Positions 25,686-36,472 of a DNA stretch of 64,000 nucleotides are shown piece after piece (positions within the stretch are counted from its first letter, which is position 1; each line of letters starts with the position of its first letter). The notes below the pieces were generated by a model. The model worked only from the letters and a program-made list of their open reading frames with translations. It had not been told where the DNA came from and ran no database searches. The stretch spans positions 310,001 through 374,000 of the forward strand of contig NZ_JANLNY010000004.1 of the NCBI RefSeq assembly GCF_025465995.1, read 5' to 3'. The position numbers and the translations under genes were made by a program. Source of the DNA: Pseudomonas sp. 5P_3.1_Bac2 (GTDB taxonomy: Bacteria; Pseudomonadota; Gammaproteobacteria; Pseudomonadales; Pseudomonadaceae).

Positions 25686-26717
25686 TCAGTCCTCCAGCTT
25701 AAAGCCGCGCTTGGCTTGGCTTTGCCCATAGGTGCGGGGGCGGGTGAAGTAGTCGATGGTCGGTGCGCACAGGTTCATCAGCAGCACGGCAAAGGCCAGT
25801 GCATCAGGGTAGCCGCCCCAGGCACGGATCACATAGAGCAAGATGCCGACGCCGGCACCAAAGATCAGCTGGCCCCGCTTGCTGGTGGCGCCGCTGACCG
25901 GGTCCGTGACGATAAAAAAGGCGCCAAGCATGGTCGCGCCACTAAACAGATGAAACAGCGGTGAGCCGTGGGAGTCCGAGCCTGAGCCATTCCAGAACAG
26001 CAGGCTCATCAGCGATAGCGCAGCGAGCATGGCCAGCGGCGCGTGCCAACTGATCAGGCGCTTACGCAGCAGATACAGACCGCCCAGTAAGAACGCCAGG
26101 TTGACCAGCTCCACACCTTTGCCAGCGATCCAGCCAAAGGCCGGGTTACTGGCCCAAAGTTCATCGACGGTGAGGCGCTTATTGGTTTTCAGCACATCCA
26201 GGGCGGTGGCTTGGGCCCAGCCATCGGGCTGGCTGGCGCTGCCGAAGATTTGCTGCAAACCGTCGAGCAGACCGATGCTATGGGGCGCCGGCCAGGTGCT
26301 CATCGGCAGTGGGAAGGAGATCAGCACCACCACATAGCCGAGCATGGCCGGGTTAAAGGGGTTTTGCCCCAAACCGCCATACAGCTGTTTGCCGAACACA
26401 ATGGCAAAGCCCACGGCCACCATTGTCAGCCACCAGGGCGCATAAGGCGGCAGGGCGAGGGCCAGCAAGACGCCGCTGACCAGCGCGCTGTAGTCCTGCA
26501 GGTAGAAGCCGATGGGACGTTTACGCAGGGCTACGATGGCCGCTTCAAAACCGATAGCACAGGCGCTGGCCCACAGCAGGTTGAATAGGGTGCCGCTGCC
26601 GTACAGCCAGGTCAGGACGATAGCCCCCGGCACGCAGGCCAACAGCACCTGCAGCATGACCTGCTGGGTGCGGTTGCCGCCCTTGGCGTGGGGCGAGGTG
26701 ATGCGGGGCAGGGCCAT
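25686..26717 (-). CDS. rsxD: Rsx/Rnf complex subunit D (flavoprotein)
   Basis: This 343-residue membrane protein is of the NqrB/RnfD family with about nine helices. [16 protein letters not shown] (~118-133) is the conserved cytoplasmic loop. Two Ser-Gly-Ala-Thr segments occur (LFSGATML and DPVSGATSK, ~250-275); the second precedes [17 protein letters not shown]. One of them is the expected FMN attachment region. It lies 33 bases after rsxC. Confidence 0.94.
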   Translation of the reverse strand: MALPRITSPHAKGGNRTQQVMLQVLLACVPGAIVLTWLYGSGTLFNLLWASACAIGFEAAIVALRKRPIGFYLQDYSALVSGVLLALALPPYAPWWLTMVAVGFAIVFGKQLYGGLGQNPFNPAMLGYVVVLISFPLPMSTWPAPHSIGLLDGLQQIFGSASQPDGWAQATALDVLKTNKRLTVDELWASNPAFGWIAGKGVELVNLAFLLGGLYLLRKRLISWHAPLAMLAALSLMSLLFWNGSGSDSHGSPLFHLFSGATMLGAFFIVTDPVSGATSKRGQLIFGAGVGILLYVIRAWGGYPDALAFAVLLMNLCAPTIDYFTRPRTYGQSQAKRGFKLED

Positions 26718-26750
26718 GGCTACTCCAAGTTACCGCGCTGCACAGGCCGC

Positions 26751-29249
26751 CTACAGGCGGGCCTGATGCTCGTGCAATTGCTGTTCAATGCTGGCGATGC
26801 GCGCTTGCGCTGCCGTTAGTGTTTCTGGAGCGCTGTTCGGGTCACGTTCGAGCTTACGCAGATCGGCGCGGGCAAAGGCTAATTCGGTTTTTAAGCCGCG
26901 ACTGACCTCATCAATCGGCCGTTTATCCGTGCGCACCAGCTGCGGCGGGGGCTTGCCGCTGGCGTCTTCGGCTTGATGCAGGGCTTGCTCGGCGGCGCTT
27001 AAGGCGCTGCGCAAGGCTTCGAGGGTGGCCTCATCGGCAGCGGCGTCTTGAGCTTTTTTCAATTCACTGCGCTGTAGGGCTAAAGCGATTTTGGCTTGCT
27101 TTAGCGCCACCGCTCCAGGGCTTGGCGCCATGGCTGGTGCAGGTGGTGCGCTTAACGCGCTGAGTTGTTGCTGCGCGGCGGCTAATTCTTCGCGCAGCTT
27201 AAGCAGGCTGCTGTGCTGCTCTGCTGTGGGTTCGGCCAGATTCTCCAGCTTGCGCACCTGCACCCGCAGCATGGCGGCGTCGATCTTGGCTTGCTTCAGC
27301 GCCGCGCTGCTAGCGCTTGGCGCAGGCACCGAGGGGGCTGGCTGCAACTGGGCTAAACGCTGTTCGGCGGCTGCGCATTGCTCGCGCACGGTGGCCAGTT
27401 CAGCCTGTTGCGTGCTGTCGGGCTCGCTTAAGTTCTCCAGCTTGCGCAGTTGCGCGCGGAGCATGGCGGCTTCGATCTTGGCCTTTTTCAGTGCGGCCTC
27501 ATCGCCGCTGGGCGCGGTTGAGATTGCGGTTGTGGACGCAACGGCTGGCGCAGCTGCGGCTGCCTCAGCACTGGCCTTATCCAACTGCTGCTGAGCGTTT
27601 TGCGCCGCTTCCTGCAGTTGCTCGACCTGTTTTTGCAGCTCGGCGGTGTTGTGATTGGCCAGTTGTTTCTCGGCTTTTTTCAGTGCCACCTGGGCCATAC
27701 TGGCGGCGATCTTAAGCTTCTTCAGCTCATCGCTCGGCCCGCTGTGCGGTGCCTCTGGTTTGCTCGTCGGGATGCTGGCGTTAGGCGCGCTGCGCACTTG
27801 GCTGGCACGGGCGACGCGGGCTTGGCGCTCAGCCTCTTTCTGTTCTTCGGCGCGGCGCAGACGCTCCTGGCGCTGTTCAAAGCGCAGGCGTGAATGCTCG
27901 GCCTTGGTCTGCTTGGCCTTAAGCTCGCGAATCTCGCCTTTGGCCGCGCGGTAGTACTGCACCAGCGGGATATTCGACGGGCAGACATAGGCGCAGGCGC
28001 CGCACTCGATACAGTCGAACAGGTTATGCGCGTGCAGCTGGGCGTGCTGCTGGCCGAGGGCGAAGAAGTGCAGTTGCTGCGGCAGCAAACTCACCGGGCA
28101 GACTTCCTCGCAGTCGCCGCAACGAATGCAAGGCAAGGCTGGCGCCGGTTCCGGCAATTCCTCGGCTGTACTGGCCAGTAAGCAGTTAGTGGTTTTGATC
28201 AGCGGTGCGTGGGCGTCTGTCAGGCTTACGCCCATCATCGGCCCGCCCATGATCAGCCGGTCCAGCTGGCTGGCGTTGAGTCCGGCGAAGGCCAGTAACT
28301 CATTGATCGGTGTGCCCAGCAATGCTTCGACGTTTTGCGGTCGCTGTAACGCAGCGCCGGTAAGGGTGGCGATGCGGCTGATCAGTGGCTTGCCGTGGAT
28401 CACCGCCTCATGCACCGCCACGCAGGTGCCGACGTTATGGCAAAGCACGCCAATATCCGCCGGCAAACCAGCGGAGGGCACCTCGGCGCCGGTCAGAATC
28501 TGAATCAGCTGCTTCTCGCCACCGCTGGGGTACTTAGTGGGGATGACTTTTAGCTGATAACTGCGCTGGCCCAGTGCCGCACGCACCGCTGCGATGGCTT
28601 CAGGCTTGTTGTCCTCGATACCAATCAGCACCTGCTGCGCCTGAGTCAGGTGAACGAGGATGTCGATACCGCTGAGCAGCTCAGCCGTGCGCTCGCGCAT
28701 CAGCATGTCATCGGCCGTGATGTACGGCTCGCACTCGCTGCCATTGATGATCAGGGTGTGAATCGTCTGCCGCGCTGCGCCGGCCAGTTTCACGGCCGTA
28801 GGGAAGCCCGCGCCGCCTAAGCCGCTGATGCCGGCGTCGCGGATTTTCTCCAGGAGCACGGCAGGCGCCACGCTGAGGTAATCCGGCAATGGCGCCAGTG
28901 CGATCCATTGTTCTAAGCCATCGGTTTCGATCACCACTGCTTCGGCCTCCAGGCCTGAGGCGTGGGGGTAGGGCTGGGCGCCGATAAAACTGACAATGCC
29001 GGAGCTGGGTGCATGCACGGGCGCGCTAATGTTACTGCTGGCCGCAGCAATCAGCTGGCCTTTAAGCACCCGCTCACCGACCGCCACCACAGGCTCGGCC
29101 GGCGCGCCCAGATGCTGGTTCAGCGGCAGGATCAGACGTTTAGGCAGTGGCGCGGCGGCAATCGACGTAGCCGTGGACTGGCTCTTCTGCTCAGGCGGAT
29201 GGATACCGCCTGGCAGTGGCCAAATATCAGGGCTGATCAGGCTGCTCAT
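26751..29249 (-). CDS. rsxC: Rsx/Rnf complex subunit C with long repetitive C-terminal extension
   Basis: This 832-residue protein has an NADH/FMN-binding core (~1-360; [16 protein letters not shown] near 135-150) and two [4Fe-4S] motifs, [12 protein letters not shown] near 374 and [12 protein letters not shown] near 411. A highly charged Ala/Gln/Lys/Glu-rich region of about 375 residues follows. At least four related segments there contain ALKxAKIxAAxxRxxLRKLE-type helices separated by Ala/Pro linkers, predicted as coiled coil. The start at 29249 shares ATGA with the rsxB stop. RsxC tails vary in length between species. Confidence 0.94.
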   Translation of the reverse strand: MSSLISPDIWPLPGGIHPPEQKSQSTATSIAAAPLPKRLILPLNQHLGAPAEPVVAVGERVLKGQLIAAASSNISAPVHAPSSGIVSFIGAQPYPHASGLEAEAVVIETDGLEQWIALAPLPDYLSVAPAVLLEKIRDAGISGLGGAGFPTAVKLAGAARQTIHTLIINGSECEPYITADDMLMRERTAELLSGIDILVHLTQAQQVLIGIEDNKPEAIAAVRAALGQRSYQLKVIPTKYPSGGEKQLIQILTGAEVPSAGLPADIGVLCHNVGTCVAVHEAVIHGKPLISRIATLTGAALQRPQNVEALLGTPINELLAFAGLNASQLDRLIMGGPMMGVSLTDAHAPLIKTTNCLLASTAEELPEPAPALPCIRCGDCEEVCPVSLLPQQLHFFALGQQHAQLHAHNLFDCIECGACAYVCPSNIPLVQYYRAAKGEIRELKAKQTKAEHSRLRFEQRQERLRRAEEQKEAERQARVARASQVRSAPNASIPTSKPEAPHSGPSDELKKLKIAASMAQVALKKAEKQLANHNTAELQKQVEQLQEAAQNAQQQLDKASAEAAAAAPAVASTTAISTAPSGDEAALKKAKIEAAMLRAQLRKLENLSEPDSTQQAELATVREQCAAAEQRLAQLQPAPSVPAPSASSAALKQAKIDAAMLRVQVRKLENLAEPTAEQHSSLLKLREELAAAQQQLSALSAPPAPAMAPSPGAVALKQAKIALALQRSELKKAQDAAADEATLEALRSALSAAEQALHQAEDASGKPPPQLVRTDKRPIDEVSRGLKTELAFARADLRKLERDPNSAPETLTAAQARIASIEQQLHEHQARL

Positions 29250-29821
29250 GCCGCTTGCTCCCGGTCGCTGGCGATCAACTGGGCGGCTGCCAGCGGTGGC
29301 TGCCAATGCCAGTCACTCAGGCTGCTGGGCACAGGCAGCATGTCGATACAATCCACCGGGCAGGGTTCGATACACAGGTCGCAGCCGGTGCACTCGCTGC
29401 TGATCACCGTATGCATATGCTTGGCTGCGCCGACGATGGCATCCACCGGGCAGGCCTGGATGCACTTGGTGCAGCCGATGCATTCGGCCTCGCGGATATA
29501 AGCGACCATGGGCGGCTTCTCGCCTTCGGCCGCGTCCAGCGGCTCGGCCGCAACGTCCAATAACTGCGCCAGGGCGCTGATGGTGGCCGCGCCGCCAGGT
29601 GGGCACTTGTTAATCTTGTCGCCGCCGGCAATGGCCTCGGCGTAGGGTTTGCAGCCCGGATAGCCACATTGGCCGCACTGGGTTTGCGGCAACAGACTGT
29701 TGATTTGCTCGGCGATGGGGTTGCCCTGGACGCGAAAGCGTACGGCAGCGAAGCCGAGAATGGCGCCGCACACCACGCATAGCGTGGCAATCGCCAACAC
29801 CGCAACCAGCACCAGACTCAT
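29246..29821 (-). CDS. rsxB: Rsx/Rnf complex subunit B (multi Fe-S)
   Basis: This 191-residue protein has an N-terminal membrane helix (~5-27) and a [13 protein letters not shown] motif (~47-55). Two ferredoxin [4Fe-4S] motifs follow, [14 protein letters not shown] and [14 protein letters not shown]. RsxB passes electrons between RsxC and the membrane subunits. It overlaps rsxA and rsxC by 4 bases each. Confidence 0.95.
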   Translation of the reverse strand: MSLVLVAVLAIATLCVVCGAILGFAAVRFRVQGNPIAEQINSLLPQTQCGQCGYPGCKPYAEAIAGGDKINKCPPGGAATISALAQLLDVAAEPLDAAEGEKPPMVAYIREAECIGCTKCIQACPVDAIVGAAKHMHTVISSECTGCDLCIEPCPVDCIDMLPVPSSLSDWHWQPPLAAAQLIASDREQAA

Positions 29822-30402
29822 AGCTTGATCAGCCCGCTAAAGCCCATAAAGGCCAGGGACATCAGGCCGGCTGTGAGCATGCCAATAGCGGCGCCCTGAA
29901 ACGGCTTGGGTACGTCGGCGATAGCGATGCGTTCACGCAGGGCGGCAAACAACACCAGTACCAAGGAGAAGCCCAAGCCCGCCGCAAAGCCATTGGCGGT
30001 GGCGCTGATAAAGTTGAACTGCGCCTTGTTGGCGTTGAGCAGGGCCACGCCTAAGACGATGCAGTTGGTAGTGATCAGCGGCAAAAAGATGCCCAGCACG
30101 CGATAGAGCAGGGGGCTGGTTTTCTGCACCACCATTTCGGTGAACTGCACCACCACGGCAATCACCAGAATAAAACTGATGGTGCGCAGGTATTCCAGGT
30201 CCAGCGGCTGCAACAGGTACTTTTGCAGCAGGTAGCTGCACATCGCTGCCAGGGTCAGCACAAAGGTGGTGGCCAGGGCCAGGCCGAGAGCGGTTTCGAT
30301 CTTCTTCGAAACCCCCATAAAGGGGCACAGGCCGAGGAACTGGACCAACACGAAGTTGTTGACCAGGATGGCGCTGACCATGATGAGGGCGAGTTCGGTC
30401 AT
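29818..30402 (-). CDS. rsxA: Rsx/Rnf complex subunit A
   Basis: This 194-residue polytopic subunit has about six helices. It carries [21 protein letters not shown] (given in part) near the N-terminus and [17 protein letters not shown] (~104-120), mirroring rsxE. It is the first gene of rsxABCDGE-nth. A sigma-70-like promoter is visible about 45 bases upstream. Confidence 0.95.
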   Translation of the reverse strand: MTELALIMVSAILVNNFVLVQFLGLCPFMGVSKKIETALGLALATTFVLTLAAMCSYLLQKYLLQPLDLEYLRTISFILVIAVVVQFTEMVVQKTSPLLYRVLGIFLPLITTNCIVLGVALLNANKAQFNFISATANGFAAGLGFSLVLVLFAALRERIAIADVPKPFQGAAIGMLTAGLMSLAFMGFSGLIKL

Positions 30403-30445
30403 TGGGTTGCCGTAGCGCTCGAAAGGTCATAGGAAAAAGGCGCCT

Positions 30446-30486
30446 ATTATCGGGATGCAGCCTTGGTCATACAAGCCGCATGCGGC
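30446..30486 (-). promoter_or_regulatory. Putative rsx operon promoter with adjacent palindrome
   Basis: On the minus strand, TTGTAT (30474-30469), a 17-base spacer and GATAAT (30451-30446) form a reasonable sigma-70 promoter for rsxA. A perfect 12-bp palindrome GCCGCATGCGGC (30475-30486) abuts the -35 element. It might be an operator, or the remnant of a repeat like that at 5.7-6.0 kb. Confidence 0.4.
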
Positions 30487-30535
30487 TAATCGCCTGTACC
30501 TGGCTAGCTTCCAGCACCTCCCGGTTGATCACCGG

Positions 30536-31303
30536 TCAGCGCTTGCCCAGGCGCCGCCAAAGTTTGCGCAGGCTTAGAGCCAGTGGAAACAGCACAATGA
30601 GGAAGGGCAGGCTGTAACCGATGAATTCGATCAGGTTGGCGGTGCCTTCGATCAGGTTGTCCGTCAGGTTCGAGAAGGCCTCTCCTATGCGTCCCAAGGG
30701 CGAGCTTTCGTAGGGGCTGATGAAGCTCAGGCTCAGCAGGTTGGTATCCATGCGGCGCTGTTGTTGAGCTGCTTGCTGGGCGATGGCCTGCAGTTGTATC
30801 TCCAGCTCAGCCTGCTCCCGGGCCAGGGCCAGCAGGTCGGCGACGGCCAGGTCGGCGCGTTTTTCAAACTGCTGCAGGGTCTGTTGCTGGCGCTGCAACT
30901 GCTCGAACTGGCGACGGTTGTCGTGCACGACCTGCGCCAGGTCTTCGGTGTGGGTACTGCGACTGGTCTGCTCACCGCCTTCGCTAGCAAGAACGGTGAT
31001 GGCCTCGACGCCCTCCGGTACGATGCGCAAGGTCAGTTCGCCACGGGGCACACGTCCACTGCTCTGCTGTGCGGCGATCAAGCTACAGCTGCCAAAGCGG
31101 GCGTCTAGACAGGCTTCGCGGGCAGCGGCGATACGCTCCCCGATTCGTTCGGCAGGCAGTTCGATGTCGATATGATGCTCATAGGCCAGATAGCTGCCGG
31201 CCTGGTTGCGCTCACCCTGCAGAGCGCCGCTGGCCGGCGCGCCCGATTGCTCGGAACAGCCAACCAGCGTGCTGAGTAGCGCCATTACCATCCATGGTTT
31301 CAC
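30536..31303 (-). CDS. DUF4349-type lipoprotein with coiled coil
   Basis: This 255-residue protein has lipobox LVGC (Cys16), followed by Ser, which predicts outer-membrane or periplasmic retention. A globular region is followed by a Gln-rich coiled coil (~130-185) and a C-terminal membrane helix (~228-248, SLPFLIVLFPLALSLRKLW), then a basic tail. This matches the DUF4349 family. Having both a lipid anchor and a C-terminal helix is noteworthy. It lies 21 bases after metG on the same strand and may be cotranscribed with it. Confidence 0.78.
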   Translation of the reverse strand: MKPWMVMALLSTLVGCSEQSGAPASGALQGERNQAGSYLAYEHHIDIELPAERIGERIAAAREACLDARFGSCSLIAAQQSSGRVPRGELTLRIVPEGVEAITVLASEGGEQTSRSTHTEDLAQVVHDNRRQFEQLQRQQQTLQQFEKRADLAVADLLALAREQAELEIQLQAIAQQAAQQQRRMDTNLLSLSFISPYESSPLGRIGEAFSNLTDNLIEGTANLIEFIGYSLPFLIVLFPLALSLRKLWRRLGKR

Positions 31304-31324
31304 GCTCGTCTCCTGGCGCCGGGC

Positions 31325-33361
31325 TTACTTAACCCGTTGGCCCGGCTTGGCGCCGCTGTCGGGGCTGAGCAGGTAGATTTCTTCGCCACCAGGGCCCGCT
31401 GCCAGCACCATGCCTTCGGAAACGCCGAACTTCATCTTGCGTGGCGCCAGGTTGGCCACGTACAGGGTCAGGCGACCTTCCAGCTTGCTGGGGTCGGGGT
31501 AGGCGCTCTTGATCCCGCTGAACACGTTGCGCTTCGCATCGCCGATATCCAGGCTCAGACGCAGCAGCTTGTCAGCACCTTCGACAAACTCGCATTTCTC
31601 AATCAGGGCGATACGCAGATCCACCGCGGCAAAGGCGTCGAAGTTGATCTCCGCGGCCAGCGGGTCTTTAGCCAGCTCGCCATTGCCTTGTGGCTTGGGC
31701 GCTTCGGCGGCGAGGTCTTCTTTGCTGGCTTCGATCATGGCGTCGATTTTGGCCGGCTCAATACGGGTCAGCAGTGGGGTAAAGGCGTTCAGCTGATGGT
31801 TGTGCAGAGCCTTGTCGAAGTCGCTCCATTGCAGCGGCGCGACATTGAGGAAGGCTTCGGCGGCTTCGGTCAGCACCGGCAACACCGGCTTGAGCAGAAT
31901 CACCAACTGGCGGAACAGGTTGATGCCGGCGGTGCAGATTTCCTGCACTTCAGCCTGCTTGCCTTCGACCTTGTTCAGCGACCACGGCGCCTTGTCGGCG
32001 ATCCAGGCGTTGGCTTGGTCAGCCAGGGCCATGGTTTCGCGCATGGCCCGGGCGAAATCGCGCTTCTCGTAAGCCTCGGTGATGCTCGGCAGGGCCGCGC
32101 TAAAGGCTTGGGTCAGCTCTGGCGCTGCATCAGTAGCTGCAGTGAGGCCTTGGTTGCCTTTATGGATAAACCCGGCGCAGCGGCTGGCGATGTTAACCAC
32201 CTTGCCGACCAGATCGGAGTTGACCTTCTGCACGAAGTCTTCGAGGTTCAGGTCCAGATCGTCCACGCCACGCCCCAGTTTGCTGGCGTAGTAGTAACGC
32301 AGGTATTCCGGGTTGAGGTGATCCAGATAGGTGCGGGCCTTGATAAAAGTGCCGCGCGATTTGGACATCTTCTGCCCGTTGACGGTCAGGTAGCCGTGCA
32401 CGTTGACTGCAGTCGGCTTGCGGTAGCCGGCGCCTTCGAGCATGGCCGGCCAGAACAGGGCGTGGAAGTTGATGATGTCCTTGCCGATAAAGTGGTACAG
32501 CTCGGTGCTGGAGTCTTTCTTCCAGTACTCGTCAAAGTCCAGCTCTGGGCGGCGGGCGCAGAGGTTCTTGAAGCTGGCCATGTAGCCGACCGGCGCATCC
32601 AGCCAGACGTAAAAGTACTTGCCCGGCTCATCCGGGATCTCAAAGCCGAAATACGGCGCGTCACGGCTGATGTCCCACTCTTGCAGGCCACCGTCGAGCC
32701 ATTCGGCAATCTTGTTGGCCACCGAGTCTTGCAGGGCGCCGCCACGGGTCCACTGCTTAAGCATGGCCTCGAAGTCCGGCAGCTTGAAGAAGAAGTGCTT
32801 GGAGTCGCGCAGTTCAGGCACTGCGCCGGAGATCGCCGAGCGCGGGTTCTTCAGTTCGGTGGGCTCGTAGGTGGCACCGCATTTTTCGCAGTTATCGCCG
32901 TACTGATCTTCGGTGCCACATTTCGGGCAGGTGCCCTTGATGAAACGGTCCGCCAGGAACATGCCCTTTTCCGGGTCGAAGTACTGGGTCACCGAACGGG
33001 TGGCGATATGACCGTTATCGCGCAGGGCCAAATAGATGGCGCTGGACAGCTCGCGGTTTTCTTCACAGTGGGTGCTGTGGAAGTTGTCGAAGTTGACCAA
33101 AAAGTCAGCGAAATCAGTGCTGTGCTCAGCCTGCACGTTGGCGATCAACTGCTCAGGGCTGATCCCTTCTTTCTCCGCGCGCAGCATGATCGCCGAGCCG
33201 TGGGCGTCGTCGGCGCAGACATAGGTGCAGGTATTGCCACGCAATTTCTGGAAGCGCACCCACATATCGGTCTGGATGTACTCCAGCATATGGCCGAGGT
33301 GAATCGAGCCATTGGCATAGGGCAGGGCGCTGGTAACAAGAATTTTGCGGGCTTCGCTCAT
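31325..33361 (-). CDS. metG: Methionyl-tRNA synthetase
   Basis: This 678-residue class I synthetase charges tRNA-Met. The HIGH-type motif is HLGH (~22-25), the zinc knuckle [17 protein letters not shown] lies near 145-161, and the KMSKS loop is KMSKSRGTF (~335). A C-terminal tRNA-binding (EMAP-like) domain occupies about the last 105 residues, so this is the dimeric long form. ATG 33361 ([10 protein letters not shown]) was chosen over an in-frame GTG 15 bases upstream; neither has a strong ribosome-binding site. It is divergent from apbC. Confidence 0.97.
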   Translation of the reverse strand: MSEARKILVTSALPYANGSIHLGHMLEYIQTDMWVRFQKLRGNTCTYVCADDAHGSAIMLRAEKEGISPEQLIANVQAEHSTDFADFLVNFDNFHSTHCEENRELSSAIYLALRDNGHIATRSVTQYFDPEKGMFLADRFIKGTCPKCGTEDQYGDNCEKCGATYEPTELKNPRSAISGAVPELRDSKHFFFKLPDFEAMLKQWTRGGALQDSVANKIAEWLDGGLQEWDISRDAPYFGFEIPDEPGKYFYVWLDAPVGYMASFKNLCARRPELDFDEYWKKDSSTELYHFIGKDIINFHALFWPAMLEGAGYRKPTAVNVHGYLTVNGQKMSKSRGTFIKARTYLDHLNPEYLRYYYASKLGRGVDDLDLNLEDFVQKVNSDLVGKVVNIASRCAGFIHKGNQGLTAATDAAPELTQAFSAALPSITEAYEKRDFARAMRETMALADQANAWIADKAPWSLNKVEGKQAEVQEICTAGINLFRQLVILLKPVLPVLTEAAEAFLNVAPLQWSDFDKALHNHQLNAFTPLLTRIEPAKIDAMIEASKEDLAAEAPKPQGNGELAKDPLAAEINFDAFAAVDLRIALIEKCEFVEGADKLLRLSLDIGDAKRNVFSGIKSAYPDPSKLEGRLTLYVANLAPRKMKFGVSEGMVLAAGPGGEEIYLLSPDSGAKPGQRVK

Positions 33362-33557
33362 GGGGATCGACTGCACTGGTAACTCAGGAAGCCGCTAACT
33401 ATATAGGCCCGGCGGATTTTTTTCATCATCCAGACAATCTGCGCGTTGCTAGTTGTAGATCAATTTGGCTCATGTCATCCAGTCAGTGCAACGCCCCGGT
33501 CAGTGTGGCTCTGGGGTAACATGGCGGCCTGCGTTACCTCGCCTTTCGGAGCTGTCC

Positions 33558-34646
33558 ATGACTCTTGTTACCCGTGCTGCGGTGGAAGCCGCGTTGTCGC
33601 AATACACCGATCCCCATCTCAACCAAGATCCGATCAGCGCCGGCTGCCTGCGTGAGGTGGATATTCAAGGCGGACAGGTCAAGGTCCGCCTTGAATTAGG
33701 CTACGCTGCCGGGCTGTTTAAAAGCGGCTGGGCGCAACTGCTGCAAATGGCCTTGGAGAACCTCGACGGCGTTGAGCGCGCCCAGGTGCAGATTGATTGC
33801 CGGATCGAGGCGCATAAAGCGCAAGACCAAGTGCCGGCCCTGAGCAACGTGAAAAACGTGATCGCCGTGGCTTCCGGTAAGGGCGGTGTGGGCAAATCCA
33901 CCACTGCGGCCAACCTGGCCCTGGCCCTGGCCCGCGAAGGCGCGCGCGTCGGCATCCTCGATGCGGATATCTATGGCCCCAGCCAAGGCATTATGTTCGG
34001 CATCCCCGAGGGCACCCGTCCGCAGGTTAAAGAGCAAAAGTGGTTTATTCCGCTTGCGGCCCACGGCGTGCAGGTGATGTCCATGGCCTTTTTGACCGAT
34101 GACAACACCCCAGTGGTATGGCGCGGGCCGATGGTTTCCGGCGCCTTGCTGCAGTTGATCACCCAGACCGCGTGGGATGACTTGGATTATTTGGTCGTCG
34201 ACATGCCGCCGGGCACCGGTGATATCCAATTGACCCTGGCGCAAAAGGTGCCGGTGGCCGGCGCGGTGATCGTCACCACGCCACAAGACTTGGCTCTGCT
34301 GGATGCGAAGAAGGGCGTGGAGATGTTCCGTAAGGTCAACATCCCCGTGCTTGGCGTGGTCGAGAACATGGCCGTGCATATCTGCTCCAACTGCGGCCAC
34401 GCTGAGCATCTGTTCGGTGAGGGTGGCGGCGAGAAGCTGGCGGCGCAATTTGGCGTCGACCTGCTGGCCTCGATGCCGCTGTCGATGGCTATCCGCATGC
34501 AGTCCGATAGCGGCAAGCCGACCACGGTAGCCGATCCGGAAAGCCAGATTGCCATGCTCTACCAGCAAATCGCCCGCACCGTCGGCGCGCGGATCGCCCA
34601 GGCCGGTGCGGTAGCGATGCCGAACATCTCGATCAGCGACGACTGA
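33558..34646 (+). CDS. apbC: Fe-S cluster carrier ATPase (Mrp/ApbC)
   Basis: This 362-residue P-loop protein has an N-terminal DUF59/MIP18-like domain (~1-90), a deviant Walker A ASGKGGVGKST (~108-118), DMPPGTGD (~213-220) and the cluster-binding CSNC (~275). ApbC/Mrp proteins receive and deliver Fe-S clusters. The start at 33558 has GGAG 6 bases upstream; an upstream in-frame start at 33465 adds unrelated sequence. The metG-apbC-dcd neighbourhood is typical of Pseudomonas. Confidence 0.94.
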   Translation: MTLVTRAAVEAALSQYTDPHLNQDPISAGCLREVDIQGGQVKVRLELGYAAGLFKSGWAQLLQMALENLDGVERAQVQIDCRIEAHKAQDQVPALSNVKNVIAVASGKGGVGKSTTAANLALALAREGARVGILDADIYGPSQGIMFGIPEGTRPQVKEQKWFIPLAAHGVQVMSMAFLTDDNTPVVWRGPMVSGALLQLITQTAWDDLDYLVVDMPPGTGDIQLTLAQKVPVAGAVIVTTPQDLALLDAKKGVEMFRKVNIPVLGVVENMAVHICSNCGHAEHLFGEGGGEKLAAQFGVDLLASMPLSMAIRMQSDSGKPTTVADPESQIAMLYQQIARTVGARIAQAGAVAMPNISISDD

Positions 34647-34678
34647 CAACCTCGGCAGTTAAGTAGCCCTGTGCTCGG

Positions 34679-35128
34679 TCAGTGGAAAAACTTACCGAGC
34701 ATGCGCGCCATCAGGCCGCGATCCAGGCTCTTCTTCACGCAGGCGGCGTAGTGCTGGTCTTCATGCTTGATGTGATTGATCAGCCATAGGCCGATATCGG
34801 TGCGCATTTCCCGGGCCACTTTCAGTGGCTCGGCGCCACCGTCGATACGCCTGAGGTAACCTTCCGCGCGCGTCTTAAAGCCCTCGTGCACACGGTGGTG
34901 AGCGTCATGCATGGGGTAGCCGGCTTTCTCCATCAGCGACTCTTCGAACGAGTTGTGCGAGATGGCGTAGTCAATCAAGCCGCGGCACAGCTGTTCCACC
35001 GCAGCGCTATCGCCGGTGGCGATGCATTGTTCAATCTCTTCAAAGTAACCAAACAGCCGCTGATGCTGTTGGTCGATGATGTCGATGCCCGTTTCAAGCT
35101 CTGCTGACCAAGCAATGCTGACGCCCAT
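34679..35128 (-). CDS. Bacteriohemerythrin
   Basis: This 149-residue four-helix protein has the di-iron ligand pattern complete: His22, His58, Glu62, His77, His81, His119 and Asp124. These proteins bind O2 reversibly at a non-heme di-iron site and may store, deliver or sense oxygen. There is no fused signalling domain. It is a single gene, convergent with apbC. Confidence 0.9.
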   Translation of the reverse strand: MGVSIAWSAELETGIDIIDQQHQRLFGYFEEIEQCIATGDSAAVEQLCRGLIDYAISHNSFEESLMEKAGYPMHDAHHRVHEGFKTRAEGYLRRIDGGAEPLKVAREMRTDIGLWLINHIKHEDQHYAACVKKSLDRGLMARMLGKFFH

Positions 35129-35259
35129 GACTGCATCCCCTATATGTCTTCTGCTCTTATTATTAGGTGGTGCCTATTGACCACTCAATTAGTAGGGTAA
35201 TTGTCAGTCAATGCGCCGGTGTTGATTTGGGTCATGGCTCCTAGAGCATTTTTCAAAGC

Positions 35260-35291
35260 AAAAAAAACCCCGCCGAGGCGGGGTTTTTTTA
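35260..35291. terminator. Bidirectional terminator after the cold-shock gene
   Basis: A perfect 8-bp stem ACCCCGCC / GGCGGGGT is flanked by an A-run and a T-run. It sits 16 bases beyond the end of the cold-shock gene (minus strand). Confidence 0.9.
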
Positions 35292-35307
35292 AGCGGGAAA
35301 GCTCAGG

Positions 35308-35517
35308 TTAGACTACCTGAACTTCCTCAGCTTGCATGCCTTTCTGGCCGCGGGTAGCGACGAAAGTCACTTGTTGGCCTTCTTTCAGGCTCTTGAAGCC
35401 ATCGCTCTGGATAGCTTTGAAGTGTACGAACAGATCGTCACCGGATTGCGGAGTGATGAAGCCGTAGCCTTTCTCATCGTTGAACCACTTAACGGTGCCA
35501 GTTTGACGATTGGACAT
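35308..35517 (-). CDS. Cold-shock-domain protein (CspA family)
   Basis: This 69-residue protein is a single cold-shock domain with RNP1 KGYGFITP and RNP2 LFVHFKAI. It binds single-stranded nucleic acid and acts as an RNA chaperone. The start at 35517 has AGGAG 8 bases upstream (minus strand); a longer frame from 35580 adds a hydrophobic stretch that belongs to the leader. Like other csp genes it may have a long 5' untranslated region, since more than 250 bases lie upstream before the dcd promoter. Confidence 0.94.
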   Translation of the reverse strand: MSNRQTGTVKWFNDEKGYGFITPQSGDDLFVHFKAIQSDGFKSLKEGQQVTFVATRGQKGMQAEEVQVV

Positions 35518-35842
35518 GTGAATGTCTCCTAACAAAAGTAATAACAGCCCTGGAAAAGCCCAGGCCGGGACTGAGTGCAACGAGTACTAGGAGTCGGACG
35601 ATGTTTGATCGAAATCTAGGCATCAAGCAGCGATTCGCGGTGACACATGCAGCACAGTGGGTTCACCATACCCGCTTTTAGCGCTAAGCGCGAATGCTCT
35701 GTGCATCTTTCTGTTATTTACTGCTCACTTATTGCCTTGGGTCAGTCTCAAGGCCCGCTTTTGCACAGCCTTTGAACCAAGCGGCTGGCCCCGGTAAGAT
35801 GCGCTCACTTTTTCATCATTTGCCTATTACAGGATCGCCGCC
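35518..35842. other. 325-base divergent intergenic region (csp / dcd)
   Basis: This region contains the csp leader and promoter (minus) and the dcd promoter (plus). No ORF or RNA gene is evident. I could not resolve a convincing csp promoter. Confidence 0.5.
35772..35800 (+). promoter_or_regulatory. Putative sigma-70 promoter of dcd
   Basis: TTGAAC (35772-35777), a 17-base spacer and TAAGAT (35795-35800) predict a start site near 35807 and a leader of about 36 bases before the dcd ATG. Confidence 0.5.
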
Positions 35843-36409
35843 ATGAGCATTAAATCGGATAAGTGGATTCGCCGCATGGCTCAAGAGCACGGCATGATTG
35901 AGCCTTTCGTCGAGCGCCAAGTGCGCAACGATGGCAATGAGCGCCTGATCTCCTACGGGGTGTCCAGCTACGGTTACGACGTACGTTGCGCCGACGAATT
36001 CAAGGTGTTCACCAACATCAACTCGGCCACCGTGGACCCGAAAAACTTCGACGAAAAAAGCTTTGTCGATGTGAAGAGCGACGTCTGCATCATCCCGCCA
36101 AACTCCTTTGCCTTGGCCCGCACCGTGGAATTCTTCCGCATTCCCCGCGATGTGCTGACCATTTGCCTGGGCAAAAGCACCTACGCGCGTTGCGGCATCA
36201 TCGTTAACGTCACTCCGCTGGAGCCTGAGTGGGAAGGTCACGTGACCCTGGAATTCTCCAACACCACCACCTTGCCAGCGAAGATCTATGCCAACGAAGG
36301 CGTGGCGCAGATGCTGTTCCTGCAGTCCGATGAAGATTGCGAAGTGTCCTATAAGGATCGCGGTGGTAAGTACCAAGGTCAGCTCGGCGTGACCTTGCCA
36401 CGCGCCTAA
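35843..36409 (+). CDS. dcd: dCTP deaminase
   Basis: This 188-residue trimeric enzyme deaminates dCTP to dUTP, feeding dTMP synthesis. The conserved active-site stretch [20 protein letters not shown] (~111-130) and the [10 protein letters not shown] segment with the catalytic Glu are present. It is monocistronic, with its own promoter and a bidirectional terminator. Confidence 0.96.
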   Translation: MSIKSDKWIRRMAQEHGMIEPFVERQVRNDGNERLISYGVSSYGYDVRCADEFKVFTNINSATVDPKNFDEKSFVDVKSDVCIIPPNSFALARTVEFFRIPRDVLTICLGKSTYARCGIIVNVTPLEPEWEGHVTLEFSNTTTLPAKIYANEGVAQMLFLQSDEDCEVSYKDRGGKYQGQLGVTLPRA

Positions 36410-36423
36410 TAGCTAAGCGCTAC

Positions 36424-36457
36424 CTACAAAAAAACGGGCCTAGGCCCGTTTTTTTTG
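36424..36457. terminator. Bidirectional terminator between dcd and nadE
   Basis: The perfect palindrome ACGGGCCTAGGCCCGT is flanked by seven A and eight T. It serves dcd on plus and nadE on minus. Confidence 0.92.
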
Positions 36458-36472
36458 CCGCCGAACAAGCGC

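Noticed and set aside
31337..33382. 681-codon open frame on the plus strand opposite metG
   Set aside because: It is an antisense shadow; metG on the minus strand has all synthetase motifs.
35605..35618. ANR/FNR-like site (TTGAT-N4-ATCTA) upstream of the cold-shock gene
   Set aside because: One mismatch to the consensus and no clear promoter at the right distance; it is expected by chance in AT-richer intergenic DNA.
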